DNA of 52,216 nucleotides from Tritonibacter multivorans (GTDB lineage Bacteria; Pseudomonadota; Alphaproteobacteria; Rhodobacterales; Rhodobacteraceae): positions 1 to 52,216 of the forward strand of contig NZ_CYSD01000017.1 of the NCBI RefSeq assembly GCF_001458415.1, written 5' to 3'. The position numbers and the translations under genes are program-made. Below, piece after piece: positions 18,462 through 27,030 of this stretch. Each line of letters begins with the position of its first letter. The stretch's first letter is position 1. The notes beneath the pieces are model-generated. The model did no database searches, was not told the origin of the DNA, and was given only the letters and a program-made list of their open reading frames with translations.

Positions 18462-20933
18462 TTAGGCGCGCATATTGGCGCCTTCGGGGTCATAAATCGG
18501 ACCACCGAGAACTTCTGCGTCGTAGAACTCACCCAGGATTTCCACTTGCAGCTTGGTACCTGCGTCCGCGCTTTCTGTGGCGACATATGCCATTGCCATG
18601 GATTGCTTGGAGCGGTGCGAATAGCCACCCGAGGTGACATAGCCAACCGCGTCGCCGTCTTTCAAAACAGCTTCGTCCAGCGTCACATCAATGTCAGTGT
18701 CAATGGTGAGCATCACCAGCTTGCGGGCGACCCCTTCTTCTTTGAACTTGAGGGTCGCGTCTTTGCCAACGAAGTCTTTCTTCCAGTTGATGAAGACATC
18801 CATTCCGGATTCAACCGCGTTGAAGTCAGGGCGGAATTCGGTGGTCCACACGCCCCAGCCTTTGTCCAGACGCAGGCTCATCAGGGCACGGTTGCCGTAC
18901 CATTGGAAGCCCAGATCCGCACCCGCCTCTTCAATCGCTTCGGCCAGACGCAGCTGGTATTGTGGCTTACAATAGATTTCATAGCCCAACTCACCCGAGA
19001 AGGAGATCCGGTTCAGGATCACCGGCACACCACCAACAAACGTCTTGCAGCTGTCGCGGAATTTGAATGCCTCGGCCGAAACGTCCAGACGGGTGATTTT
19101 CTGCAAGAGATCACGCGACTTCGGACCAGAGATTGCCATGCCATGCCAGTCTTCGGTCTGGTTGGTGTGGGTGACACCTTCGGGCAGGGTTTTGGCAAAG
19201 AAACGGCTGTGCGCGTCCTGCATGGTGCCAGAGCCGAACAGCATGAAGTGTTCGTCGTCCAGACAGGCAATGGTCAGATCACCATAAAGGCGCCCCTTCT
19301 CGGTCAGCATCGGCGTCAGCGAGATCCGGCCGGGTTTCGGGACGAAACCCGCCATGGTTTTGTTCAGCCATTCCCGCGCGCCAGGGCCTTTGATTTCGTG
19401 CTTGGCAAAGTTTGCCAGCTCGATCCCGCCGACCGCATTCTGTACGGCCTCGCATTCGCGCGCGACATAGTCGAAGGACCGGTTGCGTTCAAACGTCGGC
19501 TCTTCATGCGCGTCCTCGGGGTTGTCTGCAAACCACAGAACATGTTCCAGACCAAAGGCTTGGCCCATAACCGCACCTTTTTCGACGAACCGGTCATAGA
19601 GTGCGGTGGTCTGCTGTTTGCGGCCCTTGGGCAGGGTCTCGTTCGGGAAGGTCATGACGAAACGACGTTCGTAGTTTTCGCAGGACTTCACGGTACCCCA
19701 ATCAGGCGTCGCCCAATTGCCAAAACGGGCAATGTCCATCGCCCAGACATCAATCGAGGGTTCACCGTCGATCATCCATTCGGCCATGGTCAGACCCACG
19801 CCGCCGCCTTGACAGAAGCCGGCCATGACGCCGACGGCACACCAGTAGTTATGCATGCCCGGAACCGGGCCAATCATCGGGTTGCCATCGGGACCAAAGG
19901 TGAAGGGGCCGTTGATAATGTCTTTGATGCCAGTTTCACCAATCGCAGGGATCCGCTCGAACGACATTTCCAGACGGTCAGCGATGCGCTCCAGATCCGC
20001 TTGCAGCAGTTCGTGGCCAAAGTTCCATGGCGTGCCGCCGACTTTCCAGGGGGTCCCTTTGGGCTCGTACGTGCCCAAGAGCATCCCTTCCCGTTCCTGA
20101 CGGAAGTAGATGTTTGCCTCGTAATCGATACCGGCAGGCAGGCGCGAGCCGTGGTTGGCCACTGCGTCGATACGGTCGGTGATCAGATAGTGGTGCTCCA
20201 TCGGCTGAACCGGCAGATCCAGACCCGCCATATGACCCACTTCGCGCGCCCAGAGGCCGCCGCAGTTCACAACATGTTCGGCAATCACGGTGCCACGGGC
20301 AGTGGTGACTTCCCACAGGCCATCGGGGCGCATTTTGGTGCCGGTAACCGGCGTGTGGGTGAAATATTGGCCGCCATAATGACGCGCCGCTTTTGCAAAA
20401 GCGTAAGTCGTGCCCGACGGATCAAGGTCGCCGTCCTGATCATCCCACAGCGCTGCATAATAGTGCTTGGGGTCGATCAGCGGGTGACGCTCTGCCACTT
20501 CTTCGGGGCTGATGAATTCCTGATCAAGACCCATGTAACGCGCTTTGGAGCGTTCACGCTTCAGGTAGTCGTACCAGGTTTTGTTCGACGCCAGATAAAA
20601 ACCACCGGTCATGTGCAGACCAACAGACTGACCGGACAGTTCTTCAATCTCTTTATAGAGGTTGATGGTGTAAGACTGCAGACGCGAAATGTTCGGATCG
20701 GAAGAGATCGTATGGATTTGACCGGCCGCGTGCCAGGAAGAGCCCGAGGTCAGCTCGTCCCGTTCCAGCAGGATGGTGTCTTTCCAGCCAAACTTTGCCA
20801 GATGGAACAGGATCGAACAACCAACGACGCCGCCGCCGATGATTGCGCATTTGACGTGGCTGGGCAGAGGCTTGCCCTTGGCGCTGTCGTCCTTTTGGAT
20901 ATTCAGGGCCGTGCCGGCCGTGTTTTCAGACAT
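18462..20933 (-). CDS. FAD-dependent dimethylglycine/sarcosine dehydrogenase-like protein, copy 2
   Basis: An 823-residue paralogue of copy 1, with the same FAD domain (CAIIGGGVVGCSILFHLAKFG) and flavinylation motif SSWHAAG (His68). The GcvT-like C-terminal half is also the same. It is collinear with copy 1 over essentially the whole length; the N-terminal ~20 residues differ most. It follows the MttB-family gene by 38 bases and probably shares its transcript. Coupling suggests sequential demethylation: a methyltransferase acts on a quaternary or tertiary amine, then this enzyme oxidises the product and passes the methyl group to folate. Confidence 0.88.
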   Translation of the reverse strand: MSENTAGTALNIQKDDSAKGKPLPSHVKCAIIGGGVVGCSILFHLAKFGWKDTILLERDELTSGSSWHAAGQIHTISSDPNISRLQSYTINLYKEIEELSGQSVGLHMTGGFYLASNKTWYDYLKRERSKARYMGLDQEFISPEEVAERHPLIDPKHYYAALWDDQDGDLDPSGTTYAFAKAARHYGGQYFTHTPVTGTKMRPDGLWEVTTARGTVIAEHVVNCGGLWAREVGHMAGLDLPVQPMEHHYLITDRIDAVANHGSRLPAGIDYEANIYFRQEREGMLLGTYEPKGTPWKVGGTPWNFGHELLQADLERIADRLEMSFERIPAIGETGIKDIINGPFTFGPDGNPMIGPVPGMHNYWCAVGVMAGFCQGGGVGLTMAEWMIDGEPSIDVWAMDIARFGNWATPDWGTVKSCENYERRFVMTFPNETLPKGRKQQTTALYDRFVEKGAVMGQAFGLEHVLWFADNPEDAHEEPTFERNRSFDYVARECEAVQNAVGGIELANFAKHEIKGPGAREWLNKTMAGFVPKPGRISLTPMLTEKGRLYGDLTIACLDDEHFMLFGSGTMQDAHSRFFAKTLPEGVTHTNQTEDWHGMAISGPKSRDLLQKITRLDVSAEAFKFRDSCKTFVGGVPVILNRISFSGELGYEIYCKPQYQLRLAEAIEEAGADLGFQWYGNRALMSLRLDKGWGVWTTEFRPDFNAVESGMDVFINWKKDFVGKDATLKFKEEGVARKLVMLTIDTDIDVTLDEAVLKDGDAVGYVTSGGYSHRSKQSMAMAYVATESADAGTKLQVEILGEFYDAEVLGGPIYDPEGANMRA

Positions 20934-20971
20934 TGTCTCTTCCTTCTCAAAACATCTCGGATCTGGTAAAA

Positions 20972-22501
20972 TCAGTACCAGGCGTCCGGAATTTCCTCTT
21001 TGCGCCGTGCCACATAGGCGGCGAGTTCTTCTTTCTTGGCGATATCGATGGGCGGGGGCTCATAGGCCTCCAGCATCTTGTTCCACCGCGCGTAAGCCCG
21101 CTGGCGCATGTCCAATGCGCCGCCCTCTTCCCAGCTTTCGACATTTTCACTGTCAGTCAGTTTGGGCTCATAAAAGGCTGTCTGATAATTGCGCATCGTG
21201 TGCGCAGTACCAAGGAAATGACCACCCGGCTCCACCTCCTCATAGGCGTCGCGGGCAAAGGCGTTTTCGTCGGTCTCGAGACCCAGCCCAGACAGTTTCT
21301 GATATGACCCCAGACGATCTGCATCCATGATCAGCTTTTCAAAGCCGGTCACCAGACCACCTTCCAGCCAACCCGCGGAATGCAGCGTGAAATTCGACCC
21401 CGCCAGCATGGTGGAATGCATGCTGTCCGCGCTTTCGTAGGCGGCTTGAGAATCTTCGATTTTGGACGCTGTCAACGAGCCCCCGCAGCGCAGCGGCAGC
21501 CCGATCCGACGGGCCAGCTGACCAATCACATAATTGGACAGAACCGGCTCTGGCATCCCGAAGGTCGGCGCTCCGGATTTCAGCGACATCGAAGACAGGA
21601 AGTTCCCCATCACAAATGGCGCGCCGGGACGGACCAATTGGGCAAAGGCACAGCAGATCATGGTTTCCGCCATGGCCTGCGCCACCGAAGCGGCCGTCGA
21701 CACCGGTCCCATCGCACCCGTCAGAATAAACGGCGTCACCACCATCGCCTGGCCACGGGCAGAGTAAACCTGGATGGCTTCTGAGGCGACCTTGTCGACA
21801 AGCAAAGGAGAGTTGGTGTTGACGTTCGCCATAATGCAAACGTTCTTGGCCATGGTCTCTGCACCAAAGAGGATCTCGACCATATCGACCGTATCCTGCG
21901 CACGTTCTTTTTCGGTGATCGCGCCGAGGTGCGGTTTGTCCGACAGGGTCATATGGGCATAGACCATATCGAGGTGACGCTTGCTGACCGCAATGTCTGT
22001 GGGCTCGGCCACGACAAAACCTCCATGATGCAGATGCGGGTGCATATAGGTCAGCTTCACCAGCTTCTGAAAATCATCAAAGGTCGCATAGCGGCGCCCG
22101 CCTTCAAGGTCGCGCACAAAAGGTGACCCATAGACGGGGGCAAAGACTTGATGCCGACCGCCAATAATGACGTCCCGATCCCGGTTGCGCGCAATTTGGG
22201 TGAACTGCGACGGCGCCTTTGCGCAAAGTTCGCGGATCCATTTGGCGTCCGCCTTGATCAGATCACCGTATTCTCCGCCGGGCTCGACCCCGGCCTGCCG
22301 CCAAATTGCCAATGCGGCGGGGTCATCCCGAAAGGCAATGCCCACGTTTTCCAGCAGCCAGTCCACCTGCGCTTCGAGCTTCTCCAGTTGTTCGTCATCC
22401 AGAACGTCGAAATAGGGCAGCGCGCGACGGATAAACGGCGAAGCGTGGACGGCTGTTTCGACTGAGCTTGTTCTTCGCGACGATCTGCTGCGACGGGCCA
22501 T
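20972..22501 (-). CDS. trimethylamine methyltransferase family protein (MttB superfamily)
   Basis: A 509-residue member of the MttB superfamily. It has no in-frame amber codon, so it is a non-pyrrolysine member like the glycine betaine and other quaternary-amine methyltransferases. Family features include HPHLHHGGFVVAEPTDIAVSKRHL, NVNTNSPLLVDKVASEA and GAPFVMGNFLSSMSLKSGAP. Known relatives transfer a methyl group to a corrinoid protein, but none is encoded nearby. The N-terminus is Arg/Ser-rich. It heads the operon with dehydrogenase 2 and is divergent from the LysR gene. Confidence 0.82.
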   Translation of the reverse strand: MARRSRSSRRTSSVETAVHASPFIRRALPYFDVLDDEQLEKLEAQVDWLLENVGIAFRDDPAALAIWRQAGVEPGGEYGDLIKADAKWIRELCAKAPSQFTQIARNRDRDVIIGGRHQVFAPVYGSPFVRDLEGGRRYATFDDFQKLVKLTYMHPHLHHGGFVVAEPTDIAVSKRHLDMVYAHMTLSDKPHLGAITEKERAQDTVDMVEILFGAETMAKNVCIMANVNTNSPLLVDKVASEAIQVYSARGQAMVVTPFILTGAMGPVSTAASVAQAMAETMICCAFAQLVRPGAPFVMGNFLSSMSLKSGAPTFGMPEPVLSNYVIGQLARRIGLPLRCGGSLTASKIEDSQAAYESADSMHSTMLAGSNFTLHSAGWLEGGLVTGFEKLIMDADRLGSYQKLSGLGLETDENAFARDAYEEVEPGGHFLGTAHTMRNYQTAFYEPKLTDSENVESWEEGGALDMRQRAYARWNKMLEAYEPPPIDIAKKEELAAYVARRKEEIPDAWY

Positions 22502-22592
22502 GTGTGGGTTCCTCTCCTGATGGGCAGATATTACCCAGCGTGAAGTCAGGCGTGATCCTTGAAAAACCCTATGATTTGGATAGAAACAGACT

Positions 22593-23513
22593 ATGCGAAA
22601 GTTTTGGAAATCCGTTCACTCTCCGCGAAACCTGATTGTCTTTGATGCGGCTGCGCGCTTGGGATCTTTCACCCGTGCGGCGGAAGAACTGAACATGCAG
22701 CAACCTTCGGTCAGCGCTGCCATCAAGCAGCTGGAAGACGCGCTTGGCGTGCCGCTCTTTGTGCGCGGCCACCGAAAGGTAGAGCTAACAACACCCGGAA
22801 AACGTTTATTTTCAGATGTTTCCCGCGCCCTGGACGAAATTGACACCTCTGTAAGGGCGGTCCGGCAGATGGGCACTGCAGACCATGTGACATTCAATAT
22901 GTCGTCGGCATTTTCATATTATTGGATGATGCCAAAAATGCGTGCCTTCCACGACCGCCATCCCGACATTGACCTGCGCCTGCAAATCAGTGACCGCGAT
23001 CCGGATATTGATTTGGAAAACATCAGCCTTGCCATAAGATTAGGGGATGGAAACTGGCCTGGGGTTCATACCGCTCGAATCGCAGATGAGGTGATCATGC
23101 CCGTGGCCAGTCCACAGGTGATGCAGGCGGCGCGCAATCTGCGGTCAATCCCGAACCTGATGAACGAGCGGCTGATCCATCTGGAAGAACCCATTCGCGA
23201 ACGCCCGAATTGGGAGCAGTGGTTTGCCCACCACGGCATTCGCGACCGGGAGTTCCGCGCAGGGCTTCGTCTGAACGATTATGCTTTGGTGCTTCAGGCC
23301 GCTGTTGCCGGCGAAGGGTTTGCTTTTGGCTGGGACCACATTGTCCAGAACCTGATCAGGCGCAACCTGCTGGTGGCCCGCCGGGAATGGGCGTGGAAAA
23401 CCGGGAACGGCGTTTTTCTGACCTGGTCGAAAAACAAACCATTGGTGCCACAGGCGGAACTGGTAAGGGACTGGATTATCTCTGTGGCCAATGAACCGCA
23501 AAAGCGCGCCTAG
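22593..23513 (+). CDS. LysR-family transcriptional regulator
   Basis: 306 residues with an N-terminal winged HTH (~13-72; AARLGSFTRAAEELNMQQPSVSAAIKQLED) and a LysR substrate-binding domain. The end of the HTH (LGVPLFVRGHRKVELTTPG) and the sequence around residue 90 resemble the GcvA subgroup. It is divergent from the MttB operon across only 91 bases, the classical arrangement for a LysR protein that controls its neighbour. The ligand is unknown. Confidence 0.88.
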   Translation: MRKFWKSVHSPRNLIVFDAAARLGSFTRAAEELNMQQPSVSAAIKQLEDALGVPLFVRGHRKVELTTPGKRLFSDVSRALDEIDTSVRAVRQMGTADHVTFNMSSAFSYYWMMPKMRAFHDRHPDIDLRLQISDRDPDIDLENISLAIRLGDGNWPGVHTARIADEVIMPVASPQVMQAARNLRSIPNLMNERLIHLEEPIRERPNWEQWFAHHGIRDREFRAGLRLNDYALVLQAAVAGEGFAFGWDHIVQNLIRRNLLVARREWAWKTGNGVFLTWSKNKPLVPQAELVRDWIISVANEPQKRA

Positions 23514-23531
23514 GCGCTGTTGTTCAAAAAG

Positions 23532-23561
23532 AAACCCCGTCCAACAGGTGAACGGGGTTGC
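23532..23561. terminator. terminator between lysR and znuA
   Basis: AAACCCCGT / ACGGGGTT stem with an ~11-base loop between convergent genes. The A-tract upstream gives a T-tract on the reverse strand. Confidence 0.7.
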
Positions 23562-23608
23562 AACAGATGGTTTTTCGGGGACCTGTCTGTCCAGGGGAGA
23601 GTTGTCCC

Positions 23609-24802
23609 TTATTTAGTCAAACAAGCCGCCATGCGCTGCCCGAGATCCGTCAACAGCGCCGTGTAAAACGACGGCCCCTGCGGAATTTCGGTGCCAAGCG
23701 GGTCAATCACTGCAGTTTTGGCATTGGTGCCGTCCAGAACAGTTGCCACCAGACCCGGGTTGTACTGCGGCTCTGAGAAGACGCAGGTGACCTCGAGATC
23801 CTTCACGACGTCTTGGATCTCTGCGATCCGCGCAGCACTTGGTGCAGCGGCGTCGCCAAGAGAGATCGAACCGGCTGCGGCAAGGTCAAAGGCCTGTTCG
23901 AAGTACTGATAGGCGTCGTGGAACACCACGAAGTGATTGTCGCGAACGGGGCCCAGGTCCGCTTGCAGCGCATCAACCATGGCGTCGATCTCAGCCTGGC
24001 CTTCGATCGCGTTGCTGGTGTAGATTTCAGCATTGGCCGGGTCGATTTCGGACAGTTCTTCCGCAATTGCAGACAGCCATGCTTTGCCGTTTTCCGGCGC
24101 CAACCACGCATGCGGATCTACGCCATCATGATCGTGCCCTTCGTGGTCATCATGTGCGTGCTCATCATGATCGTCGTGGCCATGGTCATCATGCGCGTGC
24201 TCATCATGATCGTCGTGGCCATGGTCATCATGTGCGTGCTCGTCATGATCGTCGTGGCCGTGGTCATCATGCGCGTGTTCGTCATGATCGTCGTGGCCGT
24301 GGTCATCATGCGCGTGTTCGTCATGATCGTCGTGGCCGTGGTCATCATGCGCGTGTTCGTCATGATCGTCGTGGCCGTGGTCACCATGCGCGTGTTCGTC
24401 ATGATCATCGTGACCATGGTCGTCGTGATGGTCATGGCCTTCAAATGTTGCGCCTTCGCGGAATTCAAAGGTTTTGGTGCCCGGTGCATCCAGCAGTTCG
24501 GTCACATGCGCGTCGACCGCAAGCGTCTCAAGGCTGCCTTCAAGCCACGGCACCAGTTCATGCCCCACCCAGAAAACAGCATCTGCCTGTGAAAGAGCGC
24601 CCGCTTGGCTTGGTTTCAAGGCGTAAGAATGCGGCGAGGCGCCAGCAGGAACCAGCAGCTCGGGTTCCCCAACGCCCTGCATCACCCGAGCGACGAGGCC
24701 ATGAACAGGTGCGATGTCAGTAACAACGCGAGGTGCATCAGCCTGTGCGGCGGATGCCAGTGCAATTGCTGCTGCACCAGACAAAAGAGAAGCACGGATC
24801 AT
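23609..24802 (-). CDS. znuA: zinc ABC transporter substrate-binding protein ZnuA with giant His/Asp loop
   Basis: Periplasmic zinc-binding protein, 397 residues including a signal peptide (1-21). Metal ligands are recognisable in ASPHSYAL, DPHAWLAP and VVFHDAYQYF. Between the first two lies an unusually long charged loop (~120-225) made almost only of His, Asp, Glu, Gly and Ala. Seven copies of a 13-residue unit make up most of it. Such loops capture zinc in ZnuA, but they are usually 20-40 residues. It is divergent from zur with Zur-like boxes between. Zinc specificity fits context. Confidence 0.95.
   Translation of the reverse strand: MIRASLLSGAAAIALASAAQADAPRVVTDIAPVHGLVARVMQGVGEPELLVPAGASPHSYALKPSQAGALSQADAVFWVGHELVPWLEGSLETLAVDAHVTELLDAPGTKTFEFREGATFEGHDHHDDHGHDDHDEHAHGDHGHDDHDEHAHDDHGHDDHDEHAHDDHGHDDHDEHAHDDHGHDDHDEHAHDDHGHDDHDEHAHDDHGHDDHDEHAHDDHEGHDHDGVDPHAWLAPENGKAWLSAIAEELSEIDPANAEIYTSNAIEGQAEIDAMVDALQADLGPVRDNHFVVFHDAYQYFEQAFDLAAAGSISLGDAAAPSAARIAEIQDVVKDLEVTCVFSEPQYNPGLVATVLDGTNAKTAVIDPLGTEIPQGPSFYTALLTDLGQRMAACLTK
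24155..24427 (-). repeat. 39-bp tandem repeat, seven copies, inside znuA
   Basis: Seven in-phase 39-bp units encode HDDHGHDDHDEHA (one unit has HGDH). The central units are nearly identical at DNA level, which suggests recent expansion by slippage or unequal recombination. Copy number is likely variable between strains. Confidence 0.95.
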
Positions 24803-24812
24803 CAGGAAACTC

Positions 24813-24829
24813 CGTAATGTTATAACCCA
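24813..24829. promoter_or_regulatory. Zur-like box 1
   Basis: CGTAATGTTATAACCCA contains the AT-rich core GTTATAAC typical of Zur operators. It lies 11 bases upstream of znuA. Confidence 0.55.
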
Positions 24830-24845
24830 TGGAGCTTGATAGTGA

Positions 24846-24862
24846 GGATGTCATAACATATC
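24846..24862. promoter_or_regulatory. Zur-like box 2
   Basis: GGATGTCATAACATATC resembles the Zur palindrome GATATGTTATAACATATC, with its right half intact. It lies 31 bases upstream of zur and would serve the zurznuCB transcript. Confidence 0.55.
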
Positions 24863-24893
24863 AAGAAATGATCCCTCTCAGATAGGCGTTCTC

Positions 24894-25364
24894 ATGGCAA
24901 CCAACAGCTTTGAAGACCACGACCATTCCAAATGCGTCAACGATGTGATGACCGCGGTTGAAGCCCATTGCGCCATCCACAAACTGCAGTTCACGCCGAT
25001 CAGGCGCCGCGTGCTGGAGATCCTTCTGCAGGATCACCGGGCGCTTGGGGCTTATGACATTCTGGATATCCTTCGCTCTGAAGGGCATTCTGCCCAGCCC
25101 CCTGTGGCCTATCGCGCGCTCGATTTTCTGGTGAAAAATGGATTTGCGCACAAGATCGAACGGCTGAATGCCTTTGTGGCCTGTTCTCATCCCGGCGAAG
25201 AACACACCCCCGCCTTTATGATCTGCCGCAGCTGTGAATCCATTACCGAAGCGCACCGCGAACCCGAACAGGGCCAGCTGGGCGAGGCCGCGCGCAACGC
25301 TGGGTTCCGTATTGAACGTACGGTTGTTGAGGCAGAAGGCCTGTGCCCGAAATGCCAAGACTAA
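24894..25364 (+). CDS. zur: zinc uptake regulator Zur (Fur family)
   Basis: A 156-residue Fur-family repressor. The N-terminal winged helix (~25-85) contains FTPIRRRVLEILLQDHRALGAYDIL and QPPVAYRALDFLV. The C-terminal half has the structural zinc cysteines CRSC (111/114) and CPKC (151/154). The N-terminus carries a short His/Asp patch (EDHDHSKC). Divergence from znuA and direct linkage to znuC/znuB identify it as Zur rather than Fur. Confidence 0.93.
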   Translation: MATNSFEDHDHSKCVNDVMTAVEAHCAIHKLQFTPIRRRVLEILLQDHRALGAYDILDILRSEGHSAQPPVAYRALDFLVKNGFAHKIERLNAFVACSHPGEEHTPAFMICRSCESITEAHREPEQGQLGEAARNAGFRIERTVVEAEGLCPKCQD

Positions 25365-25380
25365 AGGCGAGACGGATCTG

Positions 25381-26202
25381 ATGACTGCACCGGAACGGCT
25401 TGTTACGCTCTCTAACGCAACCATAACGCATTCTGGCACCCCTGCCCTGCGTGACGTGAATTTCCGCATCGACCGCGGAGAGATCGTGACAATCCTCGGT
25501 CCCAATGGATCCGGGAAATCCACCTTGTTGCGCGCCATAATCGGTGCCCTTCCCGCGACAACAGGCACTGTCAAACGCGCCGCGGGTCTGAGCATTGGTT
25601 ATGTGCCACAAAAGCTGCATATCGACCCCACTCTGCCCCTGACCGTTCGCAGGTTTCTGTCACTGCCGCATCGCATCAGCGATGCAATGGCCGAAGCAGC
25701 GCTGACACGGGCCAACGTGTCTGGGCTTGCCGGGCGGCAAATGACCGAATTGTCCGGCGGCCAGTTTCAGCGGGTGCTCCTGGCCCGCGCGCTTCTGAGC
25801 AAACCCGACCTTCTGATCCTGGACGAAGCCACACAGGGGCTGGACCAACCGGGCGCGGCCGCGTTCTACCGGCAGATCGAAGACGTCCGGCGCGAAATGG
25901 GATGTGCGATTCTGATGGTCAGCCATGACTTGCATGTGGTGATGGCCGCCTCTGACAGGGTGATTTGCCTCAATGGGCATATCTGTTGCGAGGGCGCGCC
26001 CGCCCATGTGGCCACGGCCCCAGAATATCGCGCCCTTTTTGGCGCCGGCACCAATGGAGCGCTGGCCCTGTATCGCCATGAACACGACCATCACCACGAT
26101 GATCTACCAGACACCACTCAACCGGCCTACGATCAAGCAGGCTGTGCACCTGATTGCGCGCAATCCGACTGCGCGCCCACTAAGACCGAAACACATCCAT
26201 GA
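25381..26202 (+). CDS. znuC: zinc ABC transporter ATP-binding protein ZnuC
   Basis: A 273-residue ABC ATPase with Walker A (GPNGSGKST, 40-48), signature LSGGQFQRVLLARALL and Walker B LLILDEATQGLD. The last ~50 residues are His-rich, then Cys/Asp-rich (RHEHDHHHDDL, GCAPDCAQSDCAP), an added metal-binding tail. The ATG at 25381 follows the zur stop by 16 bases; longer upstream frames only overlap zur. znuB overlaps its stop by four bases. Confidence 0.94.
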   Translation: MTAPERLVTLSNATITHSGTPALRDVNFRIDRGEIVTILGPNGSGKSTLLRAIIGALPATTGTVKRAAGLSIGYVPQKLHIDPTLPLTVRRFLSLPHRISDAMAEAALTRANVSGLAGRQMTELSGGQFQRVLLARALLSKPDLLILDEATQGLDQPGAAAFYRQIEDVRREMGCAILMVSHDLHVVMAASDRVICLNGHICCEGAPAHVATAPEYRALFGAGTNGALALYRHEHDHHHDDLPDTTQPAYDQAGCAPDCAQSDCAPTKTETHP

Positions 26203-26999
26203 CCCTTCTAGATGATTTCTTGATCCGCGCCGCTTTGGCTGGATTCGGTGTGGCCATTGCTGCGGCCCCGCTCGGGTGTTTTGTCGTATGGCGCCGTATG
26301 GCTTATTTCGGCGACGCGACCGCACATGCGTCCATCCTTGGGGTCGCTTTGGCGCTGGCGTTTGACACATCTATCTTCGGCGGCGTTCTGTGCTGTGCGC
26401 TCATTATGGCGACAACCGTTTCGACGCTGTCAGGACGAGGCTATGCGATGGACACCCTGCTGGGTGTTCTGGCGCACTCTGCTTTGGCGTTTGGTTTGGT
26501 GGCCGTGTCTTTTCTGCGCGGCGTTCGCATCGACCTCATGGCCTATTTGTTCGGCGATATTCTCGCCGTGGGGCGGGCTGATCTTGTGGTCATCTGGTTG
26601 GGCGCAGCTTTGGTTCTGGGCCTGCTGATCTGGCGTTGGTCTTCGCTTCTGACCGCAACCCTAAATCAGGAGCTGGCGCAGGCCGCAGGGATCAATCCCC
26701 GCCGCGAGCAGTTGATTTTGACCCTGGCTTTGGCCGTCGTGGTTGCCGTGGCAATCAAAGTTGTGGGCGTTCTTCTGATCGCTGCGATGCTTCTAATTCC
26801 GGCCGCAACGGCGCGATCTTTGTCGCGCACCCCGGAACAAATGGCCGTTGTCGCCGCACTGATTGGCGGGGTCGCAGTGATCGGTGGGCTGCAATTGTCG
26901 TTCCAGTTCGACACGCCCACCGGTCCCAGCATTGTGTGCCTCAGCACGGTGTTCTTTGCCATTTCGTCTTTTGCACGGCTGCTGCAACGCAGCCGTTAA
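26199..26999 (+). CDS. znuB: zinc ABC transporter permease ZnuB
   Basis: A 266-residue integral membrane protein of the ABC-3 family with about eight hydrophobic segments. Family regions GDATAHASILGVALAL and VKVVGVLLIAAMLLIPAATARSL are present. It is the last gene of zur-znuC-znuB, with ATGA overlap to znuC. Confidence 0.94.
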   Translation: MTLLDDFLIRAALAGFGVAIAAAPLGCFVVWRRMAYFGDATAHASILGVALALAFDTSIFGGVLCCALIMATTVSTLSGRGYAMDTLLGVLAHSALAFGLVAVSFLRGVRIDLMAYLFGDILAVGRADLVVIWLGAALVLGLLIWRWSSLLTATLNQELAQAAGINPRREQLILTLALAVVVAVAIKVVGVLLIAAMLLIPAATARSLSRTPEQMAVVAALIGGVAVIGGLQLSFQFDTPTGPSIVCLSTVFFAISSFARLLQRSR

Positions 27000-27030
27000 G
27001 CGTCATTGACGCGATCGCGCGGCTTCGGTT

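Noticed and set aside
22502-22592. Operator search in the mttB/lysR divergent region
   Set aside because: A LysR site is expected but I could not pick a convincing T-N11-A palindrome over alternatives.
24155-24427. Tandem repeats considered as a CRISPR array
   Set aside because: Units are contiguous without spacers and remain in frame as part of znuA.
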